Assembly (NCBI RefSeq): GCF_000264905.1
Contig: NW_006763135.1
Span: 585,681 to 603,261 of the forward strand
Source of the DNA: Stereum hirsutum FP-91666 SS1
Taxonomy: Eukaryota > Basidiomycota > Agaricomycetes > Russulales > Stereaceae
Reading direction: 5' to 3'
Length of the DNA: 17,581 bases
Both the position numbers and the translations under genes were made by a program. How positions within the stretch are numbered: the first letter of the stretch is position 1; each line of letters begins with the position of its first letter. The notes below the pieces were generated by a model that saw nothing but the letters and a program-made list of their open reading frames with translations, did no database searches and was not told where the DNA came from. This document shows positions 7,423 through 17,131 of this stretch, piece after piece.

Positions 7423-10400
7423 TCAATAGAGTGTGATGTACATTCGACGATTAGAAAACGGATTCGAAAAGAAGAAGTGGCTCTTGTCGAGAACATTAGA
7501 TGGAGTCCAATCACGAGGTACAGTAGGTCCAAAGCTGGGGTATAGATGTACACTACTCTTGAGTTGATCAATGGGCATGATGACGGCGTGACGTTGGCCG
7601 TTGCGGATGGTGCGAGTTAGGCGGTACATGTCGTGGTTGGGATCGGTGTGGTCAGGGAAGCGGGAGAACCATTCAATGTACGCAAGGTGGGCAGGAGGGT
7701 GAGTGCCGGGACGAAATGTGGCTTTTACCATCTTTTTCGGAAGGGTAAAGATGACGCGAACCTGAGCAACGCGATATCCTGCATAGTCCAAAAGTGTCAA
7801 CCTCGCGGTGCCTTGTGTGGAAACGGATGAAAATTCGTGAAATGGAGGTGAGGGGATGAAGAACGGTCTCACGTCGACCAACGATGACGCGTAGGAAGGA
7901 TTATGATAGACATACCGGCCACACCAGACTCCTCCCCTTCCCCCGCTTCATCCACCAAAGCTGTATCAAAGCGACCTTCGACCTTTCGATGTTGTGTGTC
8001 CCTATACAAAGGACGTGCATGTATTGTGTCCAGAATCTCAGCCTCGTCGTCGAAGCCCTGTGGATCACGATGCCAGAACTTGACTCGATGGAAGACGGGC
8101 ACACCGGAGCAGCGAACATGCTGCGACTTGGCACGATGAGAGATTTGTTGCGGAGTAAGGCTTGGATTATTGAGCTCGACGATGAAGCGAGCTAGCGCAG
8201 ATTCGAATTGGGTGGCGCCGTAGTACGTAGCGAGTGCCTGGAAAGAGACGGCTTTGGCATTTGGGTAGCGTGCAACGTGCGGAAGGAGAGGTCGAGGGAT
8301 CTGCGGAGGCTGGACAGAGACAAGAGGAATAGCATCCTGGCGTTGCTGAGACCGAGCAATGCGCCACTGAATGAAACGCTCATGTTCCATCATCTTCTCT
8401 CGACGCTCGAGCCACAGCGTCATCTGTGGAAATTCGTCTCTACGGTTGCTGGCATTGTATGCGTTTTTTGCGACGTCGATGTGAAGGCGCTCCGTGTACT
8501 GGGTGTCGAAGTTGTCCGCCGTCCCGAATAGCGAAGTCGAAGGAACATAGTGAGACAACTTGTGTAACTTTGGGATCTTCCAGTGAGTCCGGATCCCAAG
8601 CTCCTCAAAGATGGCTTTGTTGGCGTGAAATTTGTCTAGGGCGCGTTTCTGCTCGTCGAGGGTGTCCGATGTGTGGGAGGGGTATTGGGCGAGGTACAGA
8701 AAATCGAGAAGAGCACGAACCGAACGTACAAGACGGGCAGGAGAGCGACCGCCAGGAAGAGGTAAGCCAACGATGACGCCCAGAATAACACGGCAAATGT
8801 CCTTGTGTTCCTGGCCTGAAATCTTGGAGAGGTTCGAAACACCATTCTTGAAAAATCGCAGGCTATGGTTGGGCGACATTCTCCGGAAGCGGGCATCAAT
8901 CTCGTCCTCCCCGAAGATTCGTCTCAGCCATTTGACGAGGTCACGAATGAGGCCCTGAAGGATCTCGTGCAGAATATCGGGGGAGATGGCAACGAACGGG
9001 TTTGAGTAGGCGAGATTCTCCCAGAATGGGTGGGGGACTGGCTTGATGCCGACGTCACTGCAGGCTGCAACGAACTCGTCTGGCCCACGGTCGATGGTGG
9101 AAAGGGCGTCCAAGACGTCAGGTAAATTACGTGCTGCATACGTCTGGTTCTCCCCTAGCTCATCGGAGGGAACCGCGCACTTTGGACACTGACCTTTCTT
9201 GCAGCAGGTGACGAGGAGTTGCTCTGGATAATCACCGATGAAGACGGCGAAGATGGGGTAGCAACGGCGGGTGACACCGTCTCCACTTGTCAGATCGATT
9301 CCGTTGCGAGCTGCTGCCTGAGTTGGAGCAAGAATTTTGCGGACGCAGGCGTGAAAAAGATTGTTGAGTGCTTGGCGGCGAACATTCTTGTTTTTGATGT
9401 GAGAGAGTTTGGAAGCGGGGAGGTAACCGACTAGAATGTATGCACGGCGGGAAGGTTTGCGGCGAATTTCTTTCGGGATATTGCCGAGAGTTAGATAGAT
9501 GGGGTACGCGGCTTTGTTTCGGAAGAGCGTGAGCTGTGTTGTGTCGGAAGAGAAGATCAGTGGCACAACAGTGGCACTCGGAGGAAGGGATCTCTACCAC
9601 CAAAAGGTGAGCAATGATGGAACCACCAAAACGGAATCATAAGACTCACTTGAGCCTTCCACCACCAGTCACCCGTATTCATCTGGTTATATATGCGAGT
9701 CTCCATTGTATCGTCGGTGAAGAGTCGCACGGGTTCTGTGAGTAGCTCTGAAGCGTACTCGGGGTCGCCATAAAGAGCGCGAATGCCATCCATGGCCGAA
9801 CGATGATAGAATTCGGAGCTCTGGCCATCGACAGTAACGTCCTCCCGAAAGAACCGTGGGCGCCTTGGTGGAAGCTGCTTGTCGATAATGTTGTTCAAGT
9901 CTCGTGCAGATTTGTATGATAGTCCGAGTTTCTCATGAACCTGTTAAGAGTCACGGCAGTCAGATATAATCCCAAGATGAACATACTATATAAATAATAC
10001 TGGAAACAGCATACCCCTTCCATAGAAAGAAGTTCGGTGACCGCTGTGGACCCACAGCCCTGACTCTTTGCCCAGTTTGCAAACTCCCAGTCAAGTTTGG
10101 ATTTGTATGGTGCATAGAGATTGTTGGGATCGTGTTCGCTGAGACTGTTCTTGTAAGCTTCGTAGGTAGGAGACGGATCATATCCTATAATGGCGCCAGG
10201 ATTCTTCGCCGTGAGTCGGACAACAACGGGATTGTGCCACACGCCGTTGGACCGGGCGCTGGAGTGGGATGGAGAGTGGGGGTAATCAGTGGGAGAATGA
10301 GATGGTGACGGTGATCTCGATGATGGCGGTGTAAAGGAGCGATGTAGGACGAAAAGACTGCCAAGATCCTCTATCGTGTGTGCGGCTGGTTCGTATGTGG

Positions 10401-10815
10401 CGTCGTCATCTACACCTTCAATGTCTGAATCTGCCTGTAGTTGGCCATCTTCAAATTCTTCTCCATCAGACTCAAAGTCATCCTCCCCATAGTTTCCTCC
10501 GTAGAAGTCCTCGACAGGCTGCTCTGAAGCGTCGCCGTCATCCACCGTGTCATCATCAGACGCCATATGGACAGATTGTCCCGATTCGTCGTTGGTGACT
10601 ATCTTTGACGAGTCTTGCTCATCGCTAGTAGATAGATCGGCAAGATCAAGCTGCTCTGCATATGCCCGACAGGACCGGTTTGTTGTCTGATTGTAATGTC
10701 GCTTCAAGCCTGAACGCGAGAAAGCATGCCCACAGGCACCACAGATACAAGGCTTAGCTATTGTTGGACGAACATTCCGACGTGGTCTCCTGGGCGGCAT
10801 CACAGAGAAAGGCAA
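7423..10815 (-). CDS. Plavaka-type transposase, four exons, apparently intact (about 1052 aa)
   Basis: It catalyses cut-and-paste movement of the element. Exons on the minus strand: 10815-10015, 9940-9650, 9593-7916 and 7811-7423. The introns (74, 56 and 104 nt) have GT-AG ends (GTATGC, GTGAGT, GTATGT donors) and consistent phase, with no internal stop. Domains: an N-terminal C2HC-type zinc finger (C25, C28, H40, C49); a long acidic, then Ser/Pro-rich linker (about 60-200); and the RNase-H-like core. Core landmarks are FSSDTTQLT (D381), FIGDYPEQ (D485), a cysteine insertion CCKKGQCPKC (494-503), PDILHEIL (569-576) and YTERLHID (E732). D381, D485 and E732 are my candidates for the catalytic triad. 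The C-terminal exon contains GYRVAQVRVIFTLP, HLAYIEWF and VHLYPSFGP, typical of Plavaka and related Tnp2-like proteins. ATG 10815 was chosen as the first in-frame start; a second at 10800 is possible. It shares a promoter region with the divergent accessory gene. Confidence 0.88.
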
Positions 10816-11072
10816 GCTCAGCAGAATGTATGAGAGACGTCTATGTAGTAGCTGACACTGTGGTCAAGCAATCTCGATCGTTTCTGCCACTCGACTGAGC
10901 CAACAAGTTCCACCTCATGGCCTCGGAGGATGCCGAACCACCACTAGGTAGCGCCACGTCACGACGAACTTCAACTTTCGTCCGTCTCCCACCACCTTTC
11001 TTTTCTCTTCTTTCCCAACTGCATTCTTTTTCTCGAAATTTATTTAGTCATCTTCAACTCATAATTCCCTTA
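10816..11072. promoter_or_regulatory. Shared divergent promoter region between transposase and accessory gene
   Basis: 257 bp separate the two divergent start codons, so the promoters must lie here or overlap the 5' regions. A strong pyrimidine tract (about 10980-11035) precedes ATG 11073, as is common in fungal 5' leaders. CACGTCA at about 10953 resembles an ATF/CRE half-site. No clear TATA box is seen. An in-frame upstream ATG at 10917 would add 52 residues of low-complexity sequence to the accessory protein; the 11073 start is preferred because the intervening sequence looks like leader. Confidence 0.5.
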
Positions 11073-14000
11073 ATGGCGCCAGCTGCTGGCGCGTCCAAAA
11101 GTACTGATGCTCAAGAAATCAAAACCTTGACTCGCGGTCAAAAAGCTGCTCTTACTCGACAGCGGCGCAAGGAAGAACAAGCCGCCGCAGATGCCAAAAT
11201 CATGGCAACTGTTCTCCCTCCTAGGCAGGCAAGAGCTACTCCTAAGCGTGCGATCTATCTCTTGTTATCCATGCGCTACTACCTGCTGATGACGTGGGTA
11301 CTGATGCAGCGTGGAAAACACCTGCAACACGGGGTGGGAAGCGGAAACGTTCACAATCACCATCCATCAGGGCAGGGCTAGCCCAAGACGAACAGTCCAA
11401 GACAGCTGTCAAAAAGCGCCGCGGTGACGCGGGTTCCGGTGCGTACCTATCACTTCCCCCTCTATCATCTATCACTCACTCAAACATATGCAGGCTCACG
11501 AATGGATGCCACCCAAGATCCAGCAGCAGTCCGTCGTCCAGATCGAAAGGGTGAGCTCGAATTGAGATCGTATCTTTAAGAGTTACTCACAGTATTGGTT
11601 TTTTGTTTCTCAATTCATAGCCCCACGTCGTCCAGTTATCCCAGACTCGGAGGAGGATAACTCGGACCAGGAGCCTTCTGCACAAGGTTAGCACAAACTA
11701 CTCAGTCACTTAAGTCCGTACTTTCGTATTAAAGGCTAAATTGTCACTTTGTAGCGCTTAGCAACGAGAACAACAGGGTCAAACTCCCAGGAAAGACTGA
11801 AGGCGGAGATGCTGTTTCACCATTCACCACAGACTCGGAAAGTAGCACGGATCGCTCGAAGGATAGTGAGGAAGAATTTGACGACGAAGGGCTGATTTCG
11901 AAGGGATCCCAGGCTTTATGGAAGCAGATGCAACAATCGGTGCGTCTAGTTCTTTCTATATATACCTAAAAATCACCGCTGACGTGTACATTCCAATAGA
12001 CTCCGTTCTTCTGGAAAAATGGGTGGTCCGACGAGGATGATCCAGAGAATGAAGTAGTCGATCCTGTGAAACCCCTACCGCCCATGAACCCTATAACACC
12101 TGTACGACAGTATCGTTCGGCATTATCCCGATTCCGCCGTCCGGTGCTACCTGAGTCAGACGGTGGAGATGACGAAGATGACGAAGAAAACCAAGACAAC
12201 CAAGACGACACAGATCAGGAAGAGCCGCAAGTTGATGGCGAGGGCATGGACGATGATGCGATGGCAGAAGAGGAGCACGGAGGCAAGAATGAGGAGATGG
12301 GACGTGAAGAAGATGAGGTTCACCGTGATGGACAGTATGCGGGTCGGCCAGACAAGGGTAAAGGTCGTGAGATCGTCCACCATGGTAAGTTTTTAGAGCT
12401 CTCCCCACTCCACGTGCATTCACCGATGCTAACCATCACTACTTTCTGACTGGCCTCCTTGCCTTAGACGAATCATTTCATGACGACGGTTGGCCAGAAC
12501 ATCAACAAGATTATGATGACGATCATGGCATGCCCCGTCCGATGGACGAGGACGAAGGTTAGTGCATTCAGTAGCAAATATTGACATCCACTAACGTCTT
12601 TGACATCTATTGCTTTCAGAGATCGCAACTTTTGTTCGTTACGGAGGTGATCCAAGCCGATTTACAAGAAAATCACTCAAAAATCCGGAAGGTAAGCTTC
12701 GCATCATGATTATTTCGTCTATGTACCTCTAATAGTAAAGGCACCTTCCATAGTTGACATGTCAGAAGAGTCTGTATCTCTCCCGCACAAGTCTCGGGAA
12801 CCTATTCAACGTGGTATGTCTGTCTTCCTATCTGTCAGTTTCCGGTTCTTCTCATTACTGATTGTTCATATCCAAGGTGCCACATCTGTTACCTCAATTG
12901 CTGGTCCATCCCGACTCCCCACGTCTTCTAACTCTCGCTCCATCCAGCCGACAAAGTCAAAATTGCCGGAAAAGTCGAGGACGATGGTCAAGGGTCAAAA
13001 TCGAGGCGAAGAAATCACGGAGGATCAAGTGCATTCGACAGAGCAACGAGCGGACGGTCGCACGGGTCGTATGAATCATGGAGATGCTGGTCAAGGTGTT
13101 CAGCAGGATTCCAATGGGTATAGTGAGAGTATGGATGAGGATGCACCGCTTCGTCGGGTCAAGGGTCAGGATTATCGTCGTCGGGAGGAGAACGAGGAGC
13201 AGAATGAGAGTGAAAGACCCGGACTTGGGACCCGTGTGCGCGGACGTCATCAGAGCAAGGTTATGGAGGATAATCGTGATGATGAGGGCATGATCGACGG
13301 TCGTGCGGGCGGCGATGAAGCTGCAGATCGAGATGAATATGGGAATGGTCTTCGTCAGTACAAAGAGAGGCGCCATCAGAACAAGGAAGGGCACGATTCT
13401 CGTGGTGATCAGAGCACGGGCAATGACCGCAGTGGTGGTTTGAGGATTGGCCATCACGGTGGTAGAGACAGTAGCCGTCAGGTTGTGGATGTGCGAAGTC
13501 TTCACCAGGACGAGGATGAGGAGCGAGGCCTTCGTAGGGGTGGATGGGGTCAGAGCAGTGGCAAGCGTACCGAGGATGGTCGGGTGGGTGAGGGTGTGAG
13601 GGATGGTCACAGTGCGTCAGGACACAGAGTTCGTCGGGATGAGAATGTGTACAGGTCTCATCAAGATGAGGCAGGACAACGGAGTCGTTATGAGGATGGG
13701 CGAGTCCGACACCGTGGCCAGAGTGGTCGAATCGACCGTGAAGATGTGGATGCAAGGAATAATCATCACGGTAATAGGCAGAGCGGTGGGCGAGATGGTA
13801 CGCATGTATTCTGTTTGTACATGGGTAATTTGCTTATTGAGATTTAGGTGCAGATGTGCAGGATCAACGTCGAGGGAAGGCTCCACACGATGGCCATCGG
13901 AATGGAAAAGGCCCCGTCCATGGTACGTTCTCACTATCGTGATCTCCTCTTGTACGTTTGCTGATAGTGCATTGATCTCTTTAGCTCTGCAAATACAGAA

Positions 14001-15827
14001 GAACGAGACAGGTAAGTCCATCTTGTATTATGCTGTGTATGCATATTATTAATCACAGCTATAGGCCACTCTGCTAGGACAAAGAAGGGTACGTTCCGCC
14101 GATATATAGGCCTTTCTAATCTATACTTACCGATCTTCCATTTAGTATCCATAGATCCTCGGTCTAGGACGATCCATGAAGAGCACAATCCAGGTTCAAG
14201 ACCCCAAGATTCTCGTCGTTCGACGTCAGCAAATGTCCGAAACCACTCACCGCCACCTACAGCCTTTCAAAGGCATTCATCCAAGCACTCTCACGCCGCG
14301 GAGCCTCTGCCGTCGAAGCAAATAGCCAAAAACTACGCTCCGTCTGGTTTGTACTGTTCTTCCTTTGCTCGTCCTCTATCTGATGTTCTTGTACGTCAGT
14401 GACCAACCCTCGCCAAGCTACCTCACACTCTAGGGTAAGTGTCTACGCTAAAATAGTACTTATATACATTATTGACCTATTGTCATGCCAGGGCGAGAGT
14501 ATCTCCATGTCCGATATCTCCTCCGATTCTTCTGAGGCTACCCAGGTCTGTTTGCTCCTTTATCAAATTTATAGACGTGTCATTTTGACTATTCACGAGA
14601 CCTATGATTTCAAGGACATGGTTCAGGGATCAAGTGGACAGATGTGGCCACACTACACCGTCCTTCACTCATCTCCTCAGGGGAAGAAGATGGCAATTCG
14701 GAAGCAGACACCCCATGTCCGTAAGGTTCTACAGAAGGTAATCACGATGACGATGCCCGAGATCATGTGCTGGACGACCGCGTATCCGGGCGTCAAGATT
14801 CCTGGGATTCAATCTATGTCTACTCGCCTGCGCCTTGTTCGCCGCGCTATTCGCAGAGCCTCTATCTTCCCCGGTGTTAATCTGCCTCTCATCTCTGACC
14901 GTGCAGCAGCCGAAGATGACTATTGCGAGGCGTTGGCCGAGATTGTGAGTGGTTTGTCCTCGATTTCTCGAACACACATGTATACTCTCATCTTGTGATT
15001 GTAGCCCATCGCCCGGATTGGTACATTCCGCAAGTTCATCAAGGATGCTTGTGCGCTATATGTGCACCTGTATGACTTCAAGGACTTATCGGAGTCGGAC
15101 ATTGCCCTTCATGTTCAAGGGCTTATCGGCACACCGAATAAGGAGAAGTATATATTTCCACTCGTAGATGTTTGTCTATCTCCTCCCGTTATGTCGCTCT
15201 ATGTCAAATCATCACAACTTGACAATTTCTGTTTTAGGGAGACGAGAACCATTTCGATCAGGATCAACCTTTCTGTGCTCGTCCGCTTATTGCAGCGGCG
15301 AATCACTGCTTCTTTGGCCCTTACGCGTTCGTGATCTTTCCGACAGAATTCTACAATTCCAGCTATGACGAAGGACCGGCATCTCTCGAGCCTGAACTTC
15401 CAGCATCTATGGTTTGCCTACTTGCAACTGCGGTCTGCTCACTTCGTTTCGACTTCACGATCTGCTTCAACTCAGCTGATTGTGCTTGCTATGTAGATGC
15501 ATAACTGTCTGGACGAGATGGCCGATGGATTCCGTACCTCAATCAACTTCGACTCTGATAAGTATAGCCAGAGGGTGTATGCTACGCACATGGCTACGCT
15601 CAAGAACATCAAGTCTAGCTCTCGGGAACGCTACCATATGCTGATGGCCTATCTCTATGAGGAGGCACGGTACGGTCAAGTTGTTTTTATATATCTATCA
15701 ATGTGATCTTCTGATTATACCTAACAGTGATTATTCTCCATCTTCTAACCCGCAAGGTGGGAAGCCGAATACATATGTGGATGTAGGCACAGTTGGTACA
15801 GGGCTCCAACTTCGCTCACGAAAGTGA
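11073..15827 (+). CDS. Element-encoded accessory protein with DUF6532-like C-terminus, about 21 exons, apparently intact (about 1177 aa)
   Basis: Exons: 11073-11247, 11310-11438, 11494-11550, 11621-11686, 11755-11939, 12000-12384, 12468-12557, 12620-12691, 12754-12813, 12877-13797, 13848-13922, 13985-14011, 14065-14088, 14146-14346, 14400-14434, 14492-14545, 14600-14944, 15005-15169, 15238-15432, 15497-15669, 15728-15827. Every junction is GT-AG, phases agree and the total (3534 nt) is a multiple of three. The acceptor at 14599 and donor at 15170 (GTAGAT at 15164 is the alternative) are the least certain. Early residues carry basic clusters GGKRKRSQSP and VKKRRGD, likely nuclear localisation signals. 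The middle is acidic, then a 307-codon exon rich in R, D, G, H, E and Q is almost certainly disordered. Exons 17-20 (about residues 853-1140) are globular: VRKVLQKVITMTMPEIMCW, IGTFRKFIKDACALYV, GTPNKEKYIFPL, RPLIAAANHCFFGPYAF, ASMVCLLATAMHNCLDEM, YATHMATLKNI. This resembles the fungal domain DUF6532, whose function is unknown to me. By layout it could be a TnpA-like DNA-binding partner of the transposase (inference). Confidence 0.75.
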
Positions 15828-16381
15828 ACTTCATGTCTACTTCCTCCTGGATCACTCACCAGTTTCTGTATTCATACACTCTTTCCTTTGCCTTGGGTAT
15901 TTACTCTGTTCATGCTTCTTGTGCGCTCTGTTCTTTATCCCTCCATACTTCATTATTCTACGCTTTTTTCCAATACTTTCTGTCTTATGCTTTGATGCTG
16001 GCTCTATCCTTGCTTTGATTCATCATCGCCCGCCGTCTTCCTGCTTTGCTCCTTGTTTTGTCCCTGCTCTATCCCACTGTTAGTGACATCTTAACTTTTA
16101 CAATACCTTGATCTTCTCAGTACTACCATTCTGCTGCTCTGCTCACCATGATACTTCCTACTTCCATATACTTACTTTCTTCCTATCATTAATCTATGCT
16201 GTCCCTCATTTTCTATGGATATGAATGCTTACTATACCTTGCAATAAGATCTAATGGACATTCTTATCATCCTAGAGGAACTCATGGGCAGAAATTACTG
16301 TCCTATTCTTAGTCTGTTTGAGTCTAATACTGCCATTTTATATCAAACAGTGACCAGATAGTCTAACATAGGATATTATAA
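15828..16381. other. Non-coding 3' region, pyrimidine-rich then AT-rich
   Basis: From the accessory gene stop to about 16200 the plus strand is strongly C/T-biased, with few purine runs. From about 16200 to 16380 it is AT-rich. Open frames here (15793-16083, 15824-16018) are hydrophobic translations of the pyrimidine tract and are not called as genes. It probably holds the 3' UTR and terminator of the accessory gene. Confidence 0.45.
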
Positions 16382-16614
16382 GAGACCAATAGGGCTTATT
16401 ATATTGGATTTGGTGCCTATGGGGATCCTAGTAAGCTCTTAATAGGCACCAATAGGGACATTTAGGAGGCTATAGGCAGCTATAGGCAGCCACGGGCGCA
16501 AACATATTTTGGGACATAGCTTAAATACACCTAAGCCTATGAGTGCCTATAGGTGCCTATAGGGTGCTATAGGCACCTATTGGTAGCCTTTAGGTAGGGG
16601 GTTTTTTCCTGATG
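16382..16614. repeat. Right subterminal repeat array (GCCTATA/TATAGGC) and terminal repeat
   Basis: TATAGGCAGC occurs as a perfect tandem pair at 16471-16480 and 16481-16490. GCCTAT recurs at 16535, 16545 and 16555, exactly 10 bp apart, and the palindrome-like ATAGGCACCTAT lies at 16569-16580. Further copies are at about 16415 and 16443. Both orientations occur, unlike the left end. The element ends with CTGATG at 16609-16614. The core GCCTA(A/T) is shared with the left array. Confidence 0.75.
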
Positions 16615-16616
16615 GC
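16615..16616. repeat. Target-site duplication GC, right copy
   Basis: GC directly follows the CTGATG end and matches 2118-2119. In the minus-strand kinase frame it completes the CGC codon of the RTQR motif. Confidence 0.7.
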
Positions 16617-17131
16617 GTTGGGTCCGAGAGAAATGTCGTGCACGCCCTTTCCAGTCACGTTGCATATACTGCAAAACAGGATGAAAGGGTTTGGGATACA
16701 TAGAGGAGGCGTCCATCATGATGTTGTTGTAGGTACAATCCCTGGCTCAATGTGAGCCACACCTCGCATCTATTATACCATGTACTTACCTGTGGGCTAT
16801 CTTATGCTCATGCATCACTTGAATGCCCTAAGTAAGCGTCAATGGAAGGTTACTGAACGATGAGAGGCAGGGTCGCATACATTGAGCATCTGAGTGAAGA
16901 ACGCGACTACTTCGCCGTACGTCTCGAACCAGGGATCGTCAAATGGTCTCAACAACGGCATCACCAACAGAGTGCAAGGGCCATCTCTTTCCGTCTCTGG
17001 TACTTCCAGCACGTCCAAGGCTGGTACTGCATTGTTACGAACATCGGACCTCAAACGCTCCCCGTTCAGGTACTGAACAATCTTGGTTTCTTCGAAATTG
17101 TCGCCAGGAATCACCCTCTTGATGGCGACAA
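16615..17131 (-). pseudogene. Kinase A, 5' half (VAIK lysine to RTQR), truncated at its 5' side by the outer element
   Basis: Minus-strand exons: 17131-16881, 16827-16790 and 16741-16615, with introns 16880-16828 (GTATGC...TTAG) and 16789-16742 (GTAAGT...CCAG). The sequence opens VAIKRVIPGDNFEETK, carrying the ATP-positioning lysine. Then come VRNNAVPALDVLEVP, LLVMPLLRPFDDPWFETYGEV (hinge region) and MHEHKIAHRDCTYNNIMMD, with the catalytic aspartate and the metal-binding asparagine. It ends GRARHFSRTQR at the inner element. The 38-nt middle exon and its split arginine codon match kinase B exon 3 in length and phase, so A and B are paralogues. The N-terminus before VAIK is missing because the outer element begins at 17132. 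With both breaks the gene is presumed dead, though all catalytic residues visible are conserved. Confidence 0.85.

Larger units (their letters stand above)
2120..16614. mobile_element. Complete 14.5 kb Plavaka-type DNA transposon (CATCAG ends, 2-bp duplication) inside kinase A
   Basis: The ends are set by the interrupted kinase gene. On the plus strand the element starts CATCAGCAAATTCACCC and ends with the reverse complement of CATCAGGAAAAAACCCCC. An ungapped comparison of the first 29 bases of the two ends gives 19 matches, including CATCAG and a CCTAAA at positions 21-26. It carries an apparently intact transposase (minus, 7423-10815), an apparently intact divergent accessory gene (plus, 11073-15827), decayed captured coding DNA (about 2531-5311) and subterminal repeats at both ends. 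Plavaka is a basidiomycete-rich superfamily related to CACTA/EnSpm elements. I do not remember a published terminal sequence for it, so the CATCAG end is reported as observed. With intact genes and ends, it could be, or recently have been, autonomous (inference). Confidence 0.8.

Noticed and set aside
7869..7915. The stop at 7869-7871 as the end of the transposase.
   Set aside because: A GTATGT donor at 7915 and an ACAAG acceptor at 7812 join in phase to a last exon with typical Plavaka C-terminal motifs, so the stop is intronic.
12957..14021. Long minus-strand frames of 134-217 codons (12957-13610, 13261-13755, 13617-14021).
   Set aside because: They mirror the low-complexity exon 10 and following exons of the plus-strand accessory gene, whose splice phases are consistent throughout.
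15793..16083. Hydrophobic plus-strand frames that could look like small membrane proteins.
   Set aside because: The hydrophobicity follows from a pyrimidine-rich tract (Ser, Leu, Phe codons) in the 3' region of the accessory gene. The two frames overlap and neither has other support.
16440..16580. Short regularly spaced repeats considered as a CRISPR-like array.
   Set aside because: Units are only 6-12 bp, lack unique spacers and sit directly inside a transposon end in a eukaryotic context, so they are subterminal repeats.
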